A DNA stretch of 64,000 nt from the NCBI RefSeq assembly GCF_030063185.1, contig NZ_JASISP010000001.1, positions 539,096-603,095 of the forward strand. The letters run 5' to 3'. The notes beneath the pieces were generated by a model. The model saw nothing but the letters and a program-made list of their open reading frames with translations. It made no database searches and was not told the DNA's origin. The DNA is from Arthrobacter sp. H35-D1 (lineage in GTDB: Bacteria > Actinomycetota > Actinomycetes > Actinomycetales > Micrococcaceae). The position numbers were made by a program, and so were the translations under genes. Of the stretch, positions 17,963 to 27,495 are shown piece by piece. Each line of letters opens with the position of its first letter. Within the stretch, counting starts at the first letter, position 1.

Positions 17963-19315
17963 CTATCCGACCCTGCCGGTGACGCTTTCGGGCGTGGCGG
18001 CTTCGTGCGTCGGACGCACGGCACGCAGGCCAAAAAACACCATGACGACCAGCACGGCCAGGGCCATCATGTTGACCCAGAAGAAGCCGCCCACGGCCAG
18101 GACGGGGCCGGCCAAGGCAGCCAGGCCGGCGGCCCCGAAGTTCATCATCATGTCATTGGCGCCTTGGAGGGGGACGCGCAGGTGGTCTGGTGCCGACTCG
18201 TTGAGCAGGGACGAGCCGCCGATCAGGCACGCCGACCAGCCCAAGCCCAGCGTGCTCAAGGCAATGGACATGGGCAGGGGGTCGCTGCTGTCCGAGACGA
18301 TAGCGCCAATGGTGATGGCCGCCAGGAAAATGCCGTAGCCGATGAATACGACGGGCACGCTGCCCAGCTTGTCCACAAGCCAACCAAACATCGGGCTGGC
18401 CGCATACATGCCCAAAATGTGCAGGCTGATGACAATGCCGATCATCTCCAGTGCGTGGCCATGCTCATTCATGGCGACAGGGGTCATGACCATGACGCCC
18501 ACCATGATCGCGTGCCCGCCAGTGACCGCGACCAAGGCGAAGAGTGCGTGCGGATTGTGGCTGGCAAGGCGCAGGGCCTGCCAGGCACCGTGCCGCTTGG
18601 CGGGTTTGGCGGGTCTTTGGGGGTGCACGGGGGCCACCCCGCCGGGCAGGCCCGTCGTTTCAACTATCGTTTCCACGGACGCGTCCGCGGAAGCTTCCCC
18701 GGGCGCACCCACGGCGTGTGGTTGCGCCGGAGGGGCCAGAAAGAACACGGCGATGACCAGGGCAGCGGTGAGAAAGGCAATGAGCGAGAACACGAAGGGA
18801 CCAGCCAACGGCACCATGTCCAGCCGGATGCCCAACAAACGGCCTGGTTCGGAGAGGTTGGGGCCGGCCACCGAGCCGACAGTCGTCGCCCAAATGACGA
18901 TTGCCATGGCCCGGCCGGCGGTGGCAGGGGAGGCGCCGTCGACCGCTGCGTACCGCGCTTGCAGGCCCGCCGCCGTCGCCGAACCAAAGAACAGCATGCC
19001 AGCGGCCATGAGCCAGAACTGACCAAGGCTCGCTGCAAGCAAAACTAGGGCAGCACCCACGGCACCCAGGACCAACCCGGTGCTCAGCGCCCAGCGCCGG
19101 CCCGCCCGGACGGCCAAGTTCGCCAGCGGGACGGCCACCAGCCCGGCACCCAAGGCGGACGCCGTTTGCACAAAACCGGATGCCGCCGTCGTGCCTGCCA
19201 GCTCGGCCGCCAGGATGCCTCCCACGGCAATGCCCGAGGCCACGCCCACCCCCGACAACAGCTGGCCCGCCACAAGCACGGTTTGGTTGCGGCGTTGGAG
19301 AGAGGCGGTGCTCAT
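17963..19315 (-). CDS. MFS transporter
   Basis: The 450-residue protein has about 12 membrane segments, the first at residues 12-40. A long cytoplasmic loop (about residues 205-245, rich in A/P/E and basic residues) divides the halves. The half-motif LANLAVRAGRRWAL takes the place of the loop 2-3 signature. It starts at ATG 19315 with an upstream AGGAC. It is divergent from the PatB/MalY-like gene with a 115-bp gap. The substrate is unknown; the context allows export or import of a sulfur amino acid derivative, but this is only inference. Confidence 0.86.
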   Translation of the reverse strand: MSTASLQRRNQTVLVAGQLLSGVGVASGIAVGGILAAELAGTTAASGFVQTASALGAGLVAVPLANLAVRAGRRWALSTGLVLGAVGAALVLLAASLGQFWLMAAGMLFFGSATAAGLQARYAAVDGASPATAGRAMAIVIWATTVGSVAGPNLSEPGRLLGIRLDMVPLAGPFVFSLIAFLTAALVIAVFFLAPPAQPHAVGAPGEASADASVETIVETTGLPGGVAPVHPQRPAKPAKRHGAWQALRLASHNPHALFALVAVTGGHAIMVGVMVMTPVAMNEHGHALEMIGIVISLHILGMYAASPMFGWLVDKLGSVPVVFIGYGIFLAAITIGAIVSDSSDPLPMSIALSTLGLGWSACLIGGSSLLNESAPDHLRVPLQGANDMMMNFGAAGLAALAGPVLAVGGFFWVNMMALAVLVVMVFFGLRAVRPTHEAATPESVTGRVG

Positions 19316-19430
19316 TGGAAAGTCCTAAGAGTGGCAGATTCATGGCGTGGAAACTGCGCCGACGGCCGTCCCGTGGGAGTGGCTTAAGGTGGAAGCAGAC
19401 GTCACCAGTCTGACAGAGGAGCACCCGAGC

Positions 19431-20636
19431 ATGGCAATCGAACACATACAAACTCTCCAGGGCAATTTTCCCGGGACAGCTACCTTTGACACCGTGACGG
19501 AGACGGATTTGCGCGCCACGGGCAGTTTGAAGTGGTCTGCCTTCCCCGGGCAGCTGCCAGCCTGGGTGGCCGAGATGGACTTTGGCCTGGCCGGCCCCGT
19601 CGCCGAGCGGCTGCGCGATTCGGTGGCCACCGCGCAGGTGGGGTACCTGCCCGGCCATCTGGTCCAGGCCCTGGGGCAGGCGTGCCGGGACTTTCTGGCA
19701 ACGCGCCACGGCTGGGATATCCCCGCCGAGTGGATCCGTCCCGTAGCCGACGTCCTCAGCGCCTTGGAAGCCACGGTCAAGCATTTCACCCCCGGTCACG
19801 GGCGCATGGTTGTCCCGACCCCGGCGTACATGCCCTTCATCACGCTCCCGGCTGCGTACGGGCGCGAACTTGTGCAGGTCCCCATGATCCGCGCAGAAGC
19901 GTCCTGGGAGCTTGACTTCGACGCCCTGGAAGCGTCACTCGCAGCCGGCGATCTGCTGGTGCTGTGCAATCCGCACAATCCGATTGGGAAGGTGTACACA
20001 CGCCGGGAACTGCTGCGGCTCAGCGCCATTGTGGAGGTGAGCGGGGCCAGGGTGTTTTCCGATGAGATCCATGCGCCATTGGTGTACGACGGCGCCACCC
20101 ACGTTCCGTACGCTTCGGTCAGCGACGCCGCCGCCCGGCACACCGTGACGGCCACATCCGCGTCGAAGGCCTGGAACCTGGCCGGGCTCAAGGCGGCACA
20201 AATCATCTTTTCCAATGCCGCAGATTATGAGTTGTGGTCCGTGGAGGGAACCGCTGCTGAGCACAGCGCCAGCACTCTGGGGGTCGTGGCGAACATTGCC
20301 GCCTACACGGAGGGGACGCCGTGGCTTGATGGGGTGATTGACTACCTGGACGGCAACCGGAGGCTGCTCGAGGGCCTGCTGCAGGAGCACCTGCCGCAGG
20401 CCCGCTGGGTGATGCCCGAGGGAACGTATTTGGCGTTCATCGATTGCACGGAACTTGATTTCGGGGATTTTGCTGGCACGCCCACTGAATTCTTCGCCGA
20501 ACACGCCCGGGTCACGCTGACCGAAGGCGGTTTGTGCGGCGATGTCGGAGCCGGCTGGGTGCGGCTGAACTTTGCCACTCCCGCACCGATTCTGCGCCGG
20601 ATCGTGGAACAAATGGGTGCGTCGCTGGCGGGATGA
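19431..20636 (+). CDS. PLP-dependent PatB/MalY-family C-S lyase / aminotransferase
   Basis: The 401-residue fold-type I enzyme starts at ATG 19431 after GAGGAG. Signatures include ATGSLKWSAFPGQLPAWVAEMDF at the N-terminus (read as two parts of the MalY entry motif), NPHNPIGKVYTRREL, the aspartate in SDEIHAPLVYDG, and the PLP lysine in TSASKAWNLAGLK. PatB/MalY enzymes cleave cystathionine or other cysteine S-conjugates to a thiol, pyruvate and ammonia. Length and motif order are normal. It is divergent from an MFS transporter. Confidence 0.92.
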   Translation: MAIEHIQTLQGNFPGTATFDTVTETDLRATGSLKWSAFPGQLPAWVAEMDFGLAGPVAERLRDSVATAQVGYLPGHLVQALGQACRDFLATRHGWDIPAEWIRPVADVLSALEATVKHFTPGHGRMVVPTPAYMPFITLPAAYGRELVQVPMIRAEASWELDFDALEASLAAGDLLVLCNPHNPIGKVYTRRELLRLSAIVEVSGARVFSDEIHAPLVYDGATHVPYASVSDAAARHTVTATSASKAWNLAGLKAAQIIFSNAADYELWSVEGTAAEHSASTLGVVANIAAYTEGTPWLDGVIDYLDGNRRLLEGLLQEHLPQARWVMPEGTYLAFIDCTELDFGDFAGTPTEFFAEHARVTLTEGGLCGDVGAGWVRLNFATPAPILRRIVEQMGASLAG

Positions 20637-20684
20637 CCCCTGCCGGTGCGGTTGCGCCGCGAGTCGTGGCGCGTGGTGTGGGTC

Positions 20685-20826
20685 GAGATCGCGCCGCAAC
20701 CGCAGGCCCCGTTCCGAGACCGCGCCTGCACCTTGCCTGCCCGCACCATAGTTCTCGAGACCGCGCCTTGGCCGCTTCTGCGTTGCGCCCGCCGTGCACC
20801 ATATTGCTGGAAACCGCGTCTTGGCC
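20685..20826. repeat. Four degenerate copies of a GAGACCGCGCCTTGGCC-like intergenic motif
   Basis: Copies start at 20685 (GAGATCGCGCCGC), 20716 (GAGACCGCGCCTGCACC), 20757 (GAGACCGCGCCTTGGCC) and 20809 (GGAAACCGCGTCTTGGCC), in direct orientation, within the 281-bp non-coding gap 20637-20917. The same motif returns in another gap at 47387-47491. No gene or known RNA explains them. Confidence 0.6.
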
Positions 20827-20917
20827 GCGAGCCCGCGGTTGCCCAACCGCTGGCTCGCGGCTCAGTCGCGGGCATGCGGGCGAGACGCGGTGACGCGGGC
20901 GGCGTGGAGCAGGAGTG

Positions 20918-21325
20918 CTAGATGAAATCCATCTCCACCTGCAGAAACGACTCGGCGGAAATGATGGCCGCGGCGAAGGATTCCTCTTCGGTGGGGGACT
21001 GCTTCGGGGTTCGGGTGTACCACTCGTGCGTGGTGGTGCGGACCTTGATCACCCCGCCGTCGGCAGCGGCATAGAACAACCCAAAGCGCTGGACCGGCCA
21101 TTCTGCCGACGTTTCAATGCCCACCAACAACGCCGCGTTCAAGGCCGGGTTGAACCACTGGGCAATAGGCCTGCGACGGTCTTCAAAAAAGAGCCCGGCG
21201 GCGTAGCGGCTCGCTGCCGTCGGTCCCATTGCCGCGCAGAGCCGTTCCCGCCACAACGGCAAGATCTCCGTGTCATGGCGTTGCCACACTGCTGGGACCA
21301 AAGGTTGGTCGCTATGAAAGCCCAC
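20918..21325 (-). CDS. Hypothetical protein, 135 residues
   Basis: From a GTG at 21325 the frame encodes MGFHSDQPLVPAVWQRH and continues with a soluble alpha/beta-looking protein containing AGLFFEDRRRPIAQWFNPA and an acidic C-terminus (ESFLQVEMDFI). The composition and the ordered hydrophobic pattern look like a real protein. I do not recognise the family. It lies 65 bp downstream of the HNH lipoprotein gene on the same strand and could share its transcript. GTG at 21327 in another frame is a poorer alternative. Confidence 0.6.
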   Translation of the reverse strand: MGFHSDQPLVPAVWQRHDTEILPLWRERLCAAMGPTAASRYAAGLFFEDRRRPIAQWFNPALNAALLVGIETSAEWPVQRFGLFYAAADGGVIKVRTTTHEWYTRTPKQSPTEEESFAAAIISAESFLQVEMDFI

Positions 21326-21390
21326 ACTTCAATGTTAGCGATAGCCGAGTCAGTTGGAAGGGGCGAAGTCCGAGCCAGTGCGCCATGGCG

Positions 21391-22536
21391 CTATTCGCAG
21401 CCAACCCCGTCGCCGTCGCGGTCGAACTTGGGCTCGAAGCCGGGCTGGCCCGCGCGAATGGGGGCCGCCCCCGCGGCCCGAACGGCTGAGCAGTTTTGGT
21501 AGAAGACATCAGTTGCCGGCGGCTGAACCACCGGAGCAGGGGGAGCAGCTGGTGGTGCCGGCTGTGCCGGCTGCGGCGCGGCATCATCCGCTGCTTCCGC
21601 GGGCACTGGGGCAGCAGGCGGCACAACAGCTGGCTGCTTGGGCTCGGCCGCGGGAGGTATCTGCTCGCTTGGCACGTCAACACCCGCGCAGTTCCCGAGG
21701 ACCGTGGCCATGGCGTCATGTTCTGCCTGGGTCACCCACAGCTCGTAGTCGGCCTTGACCGCGACCTGCCGGGCCACATACTCGCAACGGTAGGCCTTGT
21801 TCGGCGGCAGCCACGTGGCGGCATCGCCGGCGCCCTTCCTTTGGTTGCTGGGACCGTCAACGGCCAACAAGTTCAGCGGATCGTTGGCAAAGGCCTTGCG
21901 TCGATCCGGCGCCAGCTGTTGGGCTCCCTTTTGCCAGGCGTCGTTCAGCGCCACGACGTGGTCGATCTGGACCTTTGCGCTGTCGGGGCCGCGCACAAAT
22001 GAGATGGTGCCGGCCGTGTAGGGATCCGACAGCACCCCGGTCAGCACCACGCAATCGCGGGTGCCCGGCTTGAACGTCTTCGCCGTCAGGTCGCGCTCCA
22101 GGATGTCATTGCGAGTGTCGCAGCCGTTGCGGTCCACGTCCGACCATGCCGGGCCGAACTCTTCGCGGCTGTACCCCGTTTTGGGTGCCCTGCCCTTGAC
22201 GGGAATGGTCTTCAGGACCTCCAGCGCCTTGTCCGCCACAGGGGACTGCGCGTTCGCGGCCAGGTCGGCGCCATCAGCGTCGGAAGCGTCATCGCCGTCC
22301 ACGGGTGCCATGATGGCAACCGTGGGGCTTGGCGTTGGTGCGGGACTGCTTGGTGCACTAGTGTGCGTGGCCAGGTCCGACGCCGGAGCCGCCTCGGGTG
22401 CCGGGGCGCCACCGCACGCCGTGGTCGCCACAAGGACGGAGGCAAACACTGTTGCCATGATGAAATCGGTGGCTCCGAAAGAGCGGGTGCTGCGAGCAGG
22501 CGACAAGACGGAGATCTCCCCGGGATAGCGGTTCAT
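21391..22536 (-). CDS. Secreted HNH-type (DUF1524) nuclease lipoprotein with excalibur domain
   Basis: The 381-residue protein starts at ATG 22536 after GGAAG. Residues 26-42 form a signal segment ending in a lipobox-like TTAC followed by GG, so it is probably a lipoprotein. The nuclease domain (about residues 115-285) has the DUF1524/GmrSD C-terminal HNH pattern: YSREEFGPAWSDVDRNGCDTR (two parts), QIDHVVALNDAW with the catalytic DH, and NQRKGAGDAATW. A Pro/Ala-rich linker (290-340) precedes a C-terminal excalibur calcium-binding motif ending FDRDGDGVGCE. The protein likely degrades extracellular DNA. It is the next gene after the Ter operon on the same strand (165-bp gap). Confidence 0.88.
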   Translation of the reverse strand: MNRYPGEISVLSPARSTRSFGATDFIMATVFASVLVATTACGGAPAPEAAPASDLATHTSAPSSPAPTPSPTVAIMAPVDGDDASDADGADLAANAQSPVADKALEVLKTIPVKGRAPKTGYSREEFGPAWSDVDRNGCDTRNDILERDLTAKTFKPGTRDCVVLTGVLSDPYTAGTISFVRGPDSAKVQIDHVVALNDAWQKGAQQLAPDRRKAFANDPLNLLAVDGPSNQRKGAGDAATWLPPNKAYRCEYVARQVAVKADYELWVTQAEHDAMATVLGNCAGVDVPSEQIPPAAEPKQPAVVPPAAPVPAEAADDAAPQPAQPAPPAAPPAPVVQPPATDVFYQNCSAVRAAGAAPIRAGQPGFEPKFDRDGDGVGCE

Positions 22537-22701
22537 GGTGAGCTTCCAGCCTATCGCCAGCCACTGACAAGCGGTGACGGCGGGAGAGGGCCCCTGCGCT
22601 GACCAATCCTTCTATCATCCGACAGCGAATCCGGCGCATAAGTTGAGTACCCGATGCATCAAGACAGCTGTGTGCCGGGGCTCAACCCGGGTGCGGTCCT
22701 C

Positions 22702-23508
22702 TCAGCGGATCTCGGCCAGGATGCGGCGCAGGATTTCTTCGCCCGCCATGACCCCGCGCACCGAGGTGAGGCGAAGATGGGAAGCCAGGTATCCGGCGTC
22801 GTGCAGTTCCCCGTGCAGGGGGCGGAAGGCGAGGGTGGCGCCTTCGAGCATGTCCTGGTCCAGGAGGGAGTCGCCGGCGGCAATGACGGTGTCCGCCCCG
22901 GTGCGGCGGGCAACTTCCGCAAGGGCCCCGGACTTGTTGATCGGCAGCGGGACGCAATAGAGCTTCCTGCCTTGCACCGAAACGCTCCAGCCGGCTTCCG
23001 CGCACAGCTGTCCCAGCTCGGCCAGGAAGGAGCCGGGCATGGCTTCCCTGTCCACGATGGCGTAGACAAACAAGTCCTCCGCCCGTCGCAGGCGCAGGAT
23101 CCACGGGGAAAAGTCCGGGTTCCCAAGGTGCGCTTCGATGTGTTCCAAGGGCGCACAGGCAGCGGCCATCCGTGCCGAGAGCTTCTCATTCCACGCCGTG
23201 TCCGGCACACCGCGGTGCAAAAGGACCCCTCCGTTGGAGGTGATGGCGTACTCGGGCACGGGACCGGACAATTGCACACGCTGGTACTGGGCCTGAGTTC
23301 GGGTGGTGACGGGCACAAACGTCGCCGCGTCCTTGACAGCCAGCAGATGCTCCTGGGCGTCGCGGGTCATGAACGAGAGGGGAGCGCCCTCATAAACTTC
23401 GGCGACGACCAGGGCCGGGGCATCCTTGTCCGCACCCGTGAGCCAGAGGGCGTTCTTGGAATAGATGAGCGTGCGGTCGAGGTCGCAGGCAACGAGGGTG
23501 GGGCTCAT
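22702..23508 (-). CDS. HAD-family phosphatase of the Ter metabolite operon
   Basis: The 268-residue protein starts at ATG 23508, whose bases overlap the upstream stop (ATGA). Motif I is ACDLDRTLIYS near the N-terminus, motif II is in VPVTTRT, and motif III/IV is VIAAGDSLLDQDML near residue 215. It resembles sucrose-phosphatase/Cof-like C2-cap enzymes. In ter operons this HAD is thought to dephosphorylate the product made by the two PRTases. It is the last gene of the operon. A longer frame upstream exists but overlaps StiP and lacks coding character. Confidence 0.88.
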   Translation of the reverse strand: MSPTLVACDLDRTLIYSKNALWLTGADKDAPALVVAEVYEGAPLSFMTRDAQEHLLAVKDAATFVPVTTRTQAQYQRVQLSGPVPEYAITSNGGVLLHRGVPDTAWNEKLSARMAAACAPLEHIEAHLGNPDFSPWILRLRRAEDLFVYAIVDREAMPGSFLAELGQLCAEAGWSVSVQGRKLYCVPLPINKSGALAEVARRTGADTVIAAGDSLLDQDMLEGATLAFRPLHGELHDAGYLASHLRLTSVRGVMAGEEILRRILAEIR

Positions 23509-24674
23509 GCGTTGTGCACTGCCTTGCCGTCGGCACCCACGGCGCTCTTGTCGAATTGCGGATGGATGAGACCGACACAGCTGTACGGCAGGCCCACAAC
23601 TTCCTCCACGGGGACCCTGCGCTGTTCGGCCAGCAGCAGCACATGCGCCACCTCGGCCCGGGCATCCGGGTTCACGAGGACGCGCCACGGCACGCGGCGC
23701 AGCAGCACCCTGGTCGTTTCGCCCACGCCGGGCTTGACCAAATTCACATTGTTGATGCCGTACTCGGCGCTGATCCGCTCAACGGCCTTCCACCCCGTCC
23801 ACGTGGGTTCCGGAGCGGCCGCGCGATGGGCAGCCACCTGCTCTTCAACGGCCTGCAGGATGCTGCCAAAGTGGGCGGAAATCGCATCCAGGAAGTCGTT
23901 GGAGACGTCGTTGGAGGCCAGCTCCGCGTAGAACTTGGCACCATGAAAGTCATGCGGAGCAATGTGGTCGGTGTTGAAGACCGTGCGGGAGACAAGACCG
24001 GACACCGTGGAATTCAGGCAGGCCGAGGGGATCAGGTAGTCCTCGCGGGTGCCGAACATGGACACGCAGTGGCCGGGGTCGGCCAACACGGCAAGATCGT
24101 CCTGGAAGCGCACACCGTCGCTGGCGGCAAACTTGTCCAACGCGCTGCTGAGCTCGCCGGAGATGGCGCCCTTGCCCGTCCAGCCGTCAACGAAAAGTAT
24201 CCGCGCTGGATCAAAGTTGGTACCAAGGTAGCGCAGGGCCGTCTGGTCCAGGCCCACCCCGCGAACGATGCTCATGGTGAAATGGGGCAGTTCCAGGCCG
24301 TGGACGTGCCAGGCCCAACGGCGCATCAAAATACCAATGGGCGTGCCGGCACGCGCCAGGGACACCAGCACGGGCTGGTTCCCGCGGGCTTCCAGGGCCA
24401 GTTCGGTCACCACGCCCACCGCCGTGGCGATCCGCAGCGCAGACCGCTCGACCGCCTGCGTGTACAGGGCCTGGTATTCCTTGCTGGGCGAGTACTCCAC
24501 CGGCAGCGATTCAGCGTAGTTCGCGGATCCCGACTGGATGGCGCGTTCGCGCTCGGCGGTGGGGGCCTCCAACGCGACATGGCTCAAGTCCTTCAAGAGC
24601 CAGCGGACCTCGCCGGGTGCATAGGAACCGAAATCCGGGCCCGTCAGGGGCTGGGGAAGCGGGAACTGGCTCAT
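23505..24674 (-). CDS. StiP-family PRTase with Pelota-like RNA-binding domain
   Basis: The 389-residue protein starts at ATG 24674 overlapping the stop of the gene before it (ATGA). The first two thirds are an orotate-PRTase-like fold annotated as the StiP family: VLVSLARAGTPIGILM, PHFTMSIVRGVGLD and the loop ILFVDGWTGKGAISGEL. The last part (from about residue 300, WKAVERISAEYGINNVNLVKPGVGETTRVLLRR, broken here for reading as two motifs) is the Pelota-like RNA-binding domain. These proteins are found almost only in ter operons, where they are thought to act in nucleoside-like metabolite synthesis; a cysteine protease activity has also been suggested for the family. Confidence 0.88.
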   Translation of the reverse strand: MSQFPLPQPLTGPDFGSYAPGEVRWLLKDLSHVALEAPTAERERAIQSGSANYAESLPVEYSPSKEYQALYTQAVERSALRIATAVGVVTELALEARGNQPVLVSLARAGTPIGILMRRWAWHVHGLELPHFTMSIVRGVGLDQTALRYLGTNFDPARILFVDGWTGKGAISGELSSALDKFAASDGVRFQDDLAVLADPGHCVSMFGTREDYLIPSACLNSTVSGLVSRTVFNTDHIAPHDFHGAKFYAELASNDVSNDFLDAISAHFGSILQAVEEQVAAHRAAAPEPTWTGWKAVERISAEYGINNVNLVKPGVGETTRVLLRRVPWRVLVNPDARAEVAHVLLLAEQRRVPVEEVVGLPYSCVGLIHPQFDKSAVGADGKAVHNA

Positions 24675-26251
24675 GGTGCGTCCTTTGCTGGATTGCTGGA
24701 GGTGGCGGGCGGGAGATCGGCCGGAAGCAGCACCACGACGACGTCGTCGGCGGCCGTTGCCATCGCCACGGCCAGTGGTTCAAGCTCGGCGCCGGGTGCG
24801 CGTGCAAGGACATCGCGGCGGCCGGTTCCGGGTTCCGGGAAGAGCACAATGGTGCCCGGACGCCCGTGCGTTCCGCTGAGGTTGTAGGCAAAACGCGCGC
24901 CCGGCCCGTCAAGGGTCGCATCGTGGCTGGCAAAGGCCAGCGCCCCGGAAATGGCGTAGTCGTCCCTATCGACGGGGACGATGGGCGAGCGGGTCGTGGT
25001 GGAAAAACGCACTTGGGCATCCGGCAGCAGCCCGGCCAGCACGTTGGCTGCGGCCAAGGGCAGGAACATGTTTTCCTCGCAGCCCAGCACCACGAACGGG
25101 CCTTGGCACTCTTGGGCTGCCAGCAGAGTTGCCACGTGCCCGGCGACGGCGGCAATGTCGGCTTCCGCCGGAGGCGCCGCGTTGCCGAAGCGGTCGCTGC
25201 GCACCGGAACCATGTCTGCCTCCGTCAGTTCAAGCATGGCCAGCCGGCCGGAGGCGGCGGGTGGGAACGGGGCGCCGGAAGCGGCAGCACCAACACCAGC
25301 ATCGACGGTAGCAGGAGGGGGGTGCGGCAGGGCCTTAATCAGCGCCGCGGCGCGGTCCAAAATGCCATCTCCCAAGCTGATTTCCCCGGTCCCCAGCGCC
25401 GTCACGGCAATCCGGCAGCCCAGCTCGGCGGCCAGGGCGTCAAAGCGGGCACGGTCGGCGGCACTGCGCAGGTCGATCAGGGCGGCCACCACATACACCG
25501 GGTGCCGAACAAGGGCATGCAGTTCACGGATGGTGTTGATGACGGTCGACCCGGTGCTGAACTCGTCGTCGACCAAAACCACCGGACCGTCGCCGTCGAG
25601 CCAGTGCGGGTCGGTGGGCACCATGGCGTGCGAGGTGGCATGCGAATGCCCTTCCTCAAAGCCCGCCACCGCACGGATGCCGGGGGTGGCGTGACGGGTG
25701 GAGTGAATGTAATAGGCACCCAAGGCATTGGCCACCAAGCGCCCCAGGCCCGTGGCGGTCTCGGCGTAGCCAAGCACGACGGCGTTGGGCACCCGGGTGC
25801 CCAGCCCCGCCACCGCGTCGCCCAGGAAGGCCAGTGCCCGGACACGATCCTGGCCGTCGGAGCGCAGCGCCGTGGTCAGTGCCGCGGTGGCTGCTTCCAG
25901 CGGAAGGGAGGTTCCGGCGTCGTGCATTGACCCTGGACAGGATGCTGGTTCCGTGCCGTTGGGCGACGACGACAGCTCGCGGGCAACAAAGGCCCCCAAC
26001 AAGGTGCCGGCGGCGATGACCAAGGCGGGTTCGGTGGGCACGTGCTTGGCGAGCACGTTCGAGACCAGCAGATGGGCGCGCTTCGGGTTGCGGCGCAGGG
26101 CCAAGCCCACCAAGTCCTGGACGGCGACGGCGCTGTCCGGGTCGGAGTGGATGTGCACGTCAAGCTGCCCGGCCACGAAGCCGCCAGTCCAGCCCGTGCC
26201 GCCAGTCCAGCCCGTGCCCCGGGCAGTCCGCAATGGTTCGGAAGTGCTCAT
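24671..26251 (-). CDS. PRTase_2-TRSP domain protein of the Ter operon
   Basis: Starting at ATG 26251 (overlapping the lyase stop as ATGA) the protein has 526 residues. The PRTase domain is at about residues 40-310, with the PRPP loop VVLVDDEFSTGSTVINT. A Pro/Ala linker leads to the TRSP domain (from about residue 345: DMVPVRSDRFG, GCEENMFLPLAAANVL, STTTRSPI). This pairing is specific to ter operons. It presumably transfers or removes ribosyl phosphate in the synthesis of the proposed metabolite. Near the N-terminus an 18-bp repeat produces a duplicated GTGWTG motif. An upstream start at 26341 would overlap the lyase gene by 90 bp and is unlikely. Confidence 0.87.
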   Translation of the reverse strand: MSTSEPLRTARGTGWTGGTGWTGGFVAGQLDVHIHSDPDSAVAVQDLVGLALRRNPKRAHLLVSNVLAKHVPTEPALVIAAGTLLGAFVARELSSSPNGTEPASCPGSMHDAGTSLPLEAATAALTTALRSDGQDRVRALAFLGDAVAGLGTRVPNAVVLGYAETATGLGRLVANALGAYYIHSTRHATPGIRAVAGFEEGHSHATSHAMVPTDPHWLDGDGPVVLVDDEFSTGSTVINTIRELHALVRHPVYVVAALIDLRSAADRARFDALAAELGCRIAVTALGTGEISLGDGILDRAAALIKALPHPPPATVDAGVGAAASGAPFPPAASGRLAMLELTEADMVPVRSDRFGNAAPPAEADIAAVAGHVATLLAAQECQGPFVVLGCEENMFLPLAAANVLAGLLPDAQVRFSTTTRSPIVPVDRDDYAISGALAFASHDATLDGPGARFAYNLSGTHGRPGTIVLFPEPGTGRRDVLARAPGAELEPLAVAMATAADDVVVVLLPADLPPATSSNPAKDAP

Positions 26252-27441
26252 CGCATGCTCGCTTCGAGGTGGTCCACAAAGGTGACGTTGGCGGCGGAAA
26301 CACCAAAGGCGTCGGCCCGCAGCAGGGTGCGTTGGGCCCACGACTGGTGCGGTTTCATTTCATTCATTTTGTTCCCGTAGGGGGATGCTGCGGCGCCGCC
26401 GGCCGTGTTCCCGGCAATGGCCACGGCGTCGAGGTATTCCTCATGACTGACAACGCTCATGGCATGGACCAAGGCAACATGGCTGGGGTGGATGACGGTC
26501 TTGCCCAGCAAGCCGTTGGCCAGGTCCAACTCAATCTCACGGATAAGGGTGTCGAGGTTGTCCGTCATGATGCGCCGGCGCAGTTCCTGCTCGTGCGCCC
26601 CCACGAAGGGTGTGGCACGCAATTGCGGGCGCAAGACGCGCTCGGTGTTGGAGAAGTGTTCCCAGACAGGACCGGAGATGACAAAGCCGCCGTCGGGCCG
26701 GCCCAGCACGTTGACAATGTCGCCGATGACCCCCGCCACCACATTGACGTCGTAGATGGTCAGGTCGCGGGAGCGGCGCAGGCCGAAGGCGCTGGACATG
26801 TCCGTGGCGCCGAGCCGCACCGACAAGATGTCGTCCCGGTTGGCTGCGAGCAGGGAGTAGATGTTTGTCAGCGCCGCCGCCCGGGTTTCCACGTGGATGA
26901 TGGGCGAGGACTCTAGAATCGGCATGACGCGCAGCCGGTGTGAGGGAGTGCCGTCCGCCGCAGGGGCACCGTCAAGCCCCAACTCCTGCTGCACCACGTG
27001 CAGCGCGGCCAGGAAGTCCGCACCCGTGCCTTGTTCATTGTCGAATTTTGGCAGCACAAATCCGCTCAGCAGGGCGGTGGCGGGACCGGCACGCCTGGCC
27101 AGTCGGAGCAGCTGCTCGGGGGTGCGGACCCGGACAAACAGCAGGGGCAGGTCGTGTTGCTGCCCCGAGAGCGAGGTCAGCGCCGCAATCACGTTTTCTT
27201 CGGCCTGCGGGACATCTGCGTCCGCAATGGAATCCTCGAGGCAGAGCACCATGGAGACACAGCCAAGATCGCGCTGGCGCAGCACATCCTTGACAAGGTC
27301 AGGACGGTTCGCGGGGGTGTAGAGGGTGCCGCCGAGGGCAACCGCCAGCAGTTCCGGGGCGCTCCGGGCAGTCAGCTCCACCGGCAGGCGGTGGAAAAGC
27401 TGCGCGGCTGCAGGGTCGGTTAGGGAACGAAAATGTCGCAT
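26248..27441 (-). CDS. CitE-like HpcH/HpaI aldolase/lyase of the Ter operon
   Basis: The protein of 397 residues starts at ATG 27441 (MRHFRSLTDPAAAQLF), shortly after GAAAGGG. It has CitE-like TIM-barrel motifs: GGTLYTPANRPDL near residue 55, VLCLEDSIADADV with the metal/acid residues, and a late RLGATDMSSAFGLRR segment. The family carries out Mg-dependent C-C bond cleavage or formation on CoA or free acids. In ter operons this lyase is a fixed partner of the two PRTases, and its substrate is unknown. It overlaps the next gene by 4 bp and lies 55 bp after the protein encoded at 27496-28461. Confidence 0.88.
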   Translation of the reverse strand: MRHFRSLTDPAAAQLFHRLPVELTARSAPELLAVALGGTLYTPANRPDLVKDVLRQRDLGCVSMVLCLEDSIADADVPQAEENVIAALTSLSGQQHDLPLLFVRVRTPEQLLRLARRAGPATALLSGFVLPKFDNEQGTGADFLAALHVVQQELGLDGAPAADGTPSHRLRVMPILESSPIIHVETRAAALTNIYSLLAANRDDILSVRLGATDMSSAFGLRRSRDLTIYDVNVVAGVIGDIVNVLGRPDGGFVISGPVWEHFSNTERVLRPQLRATPFVGAHEQELRRRIMTDNLDTLIREIELDLANGLLGKTVIHPSHVALVHAMSVVSHEEYLDAVAIAGNTAGGAAASPYGNKMNEMKPHQSWAQRTLLRADAFGVSAANVTFVDHLEASMR

Positions 27442-27495
27442 TGGCCCTTTCGTGCGGTGGTTGGAAGGCGAATCATGGCCCGCCGGCAAAATGAG

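Noticed and set aside
22659..23318. Minus-strand frame of 219 codons within the HAD gene
   Set aside because: Out-of-frame shadow; the HAD frame has DxDxT and later motifs.
26170..26220. 18-bp tandem repeat near the PRTase/TRSP start considered as a regulatory site
   Set aside because: It lies inside the coding sequence and yields a duplicated GTGWTG peptide; simple slippage explains it.
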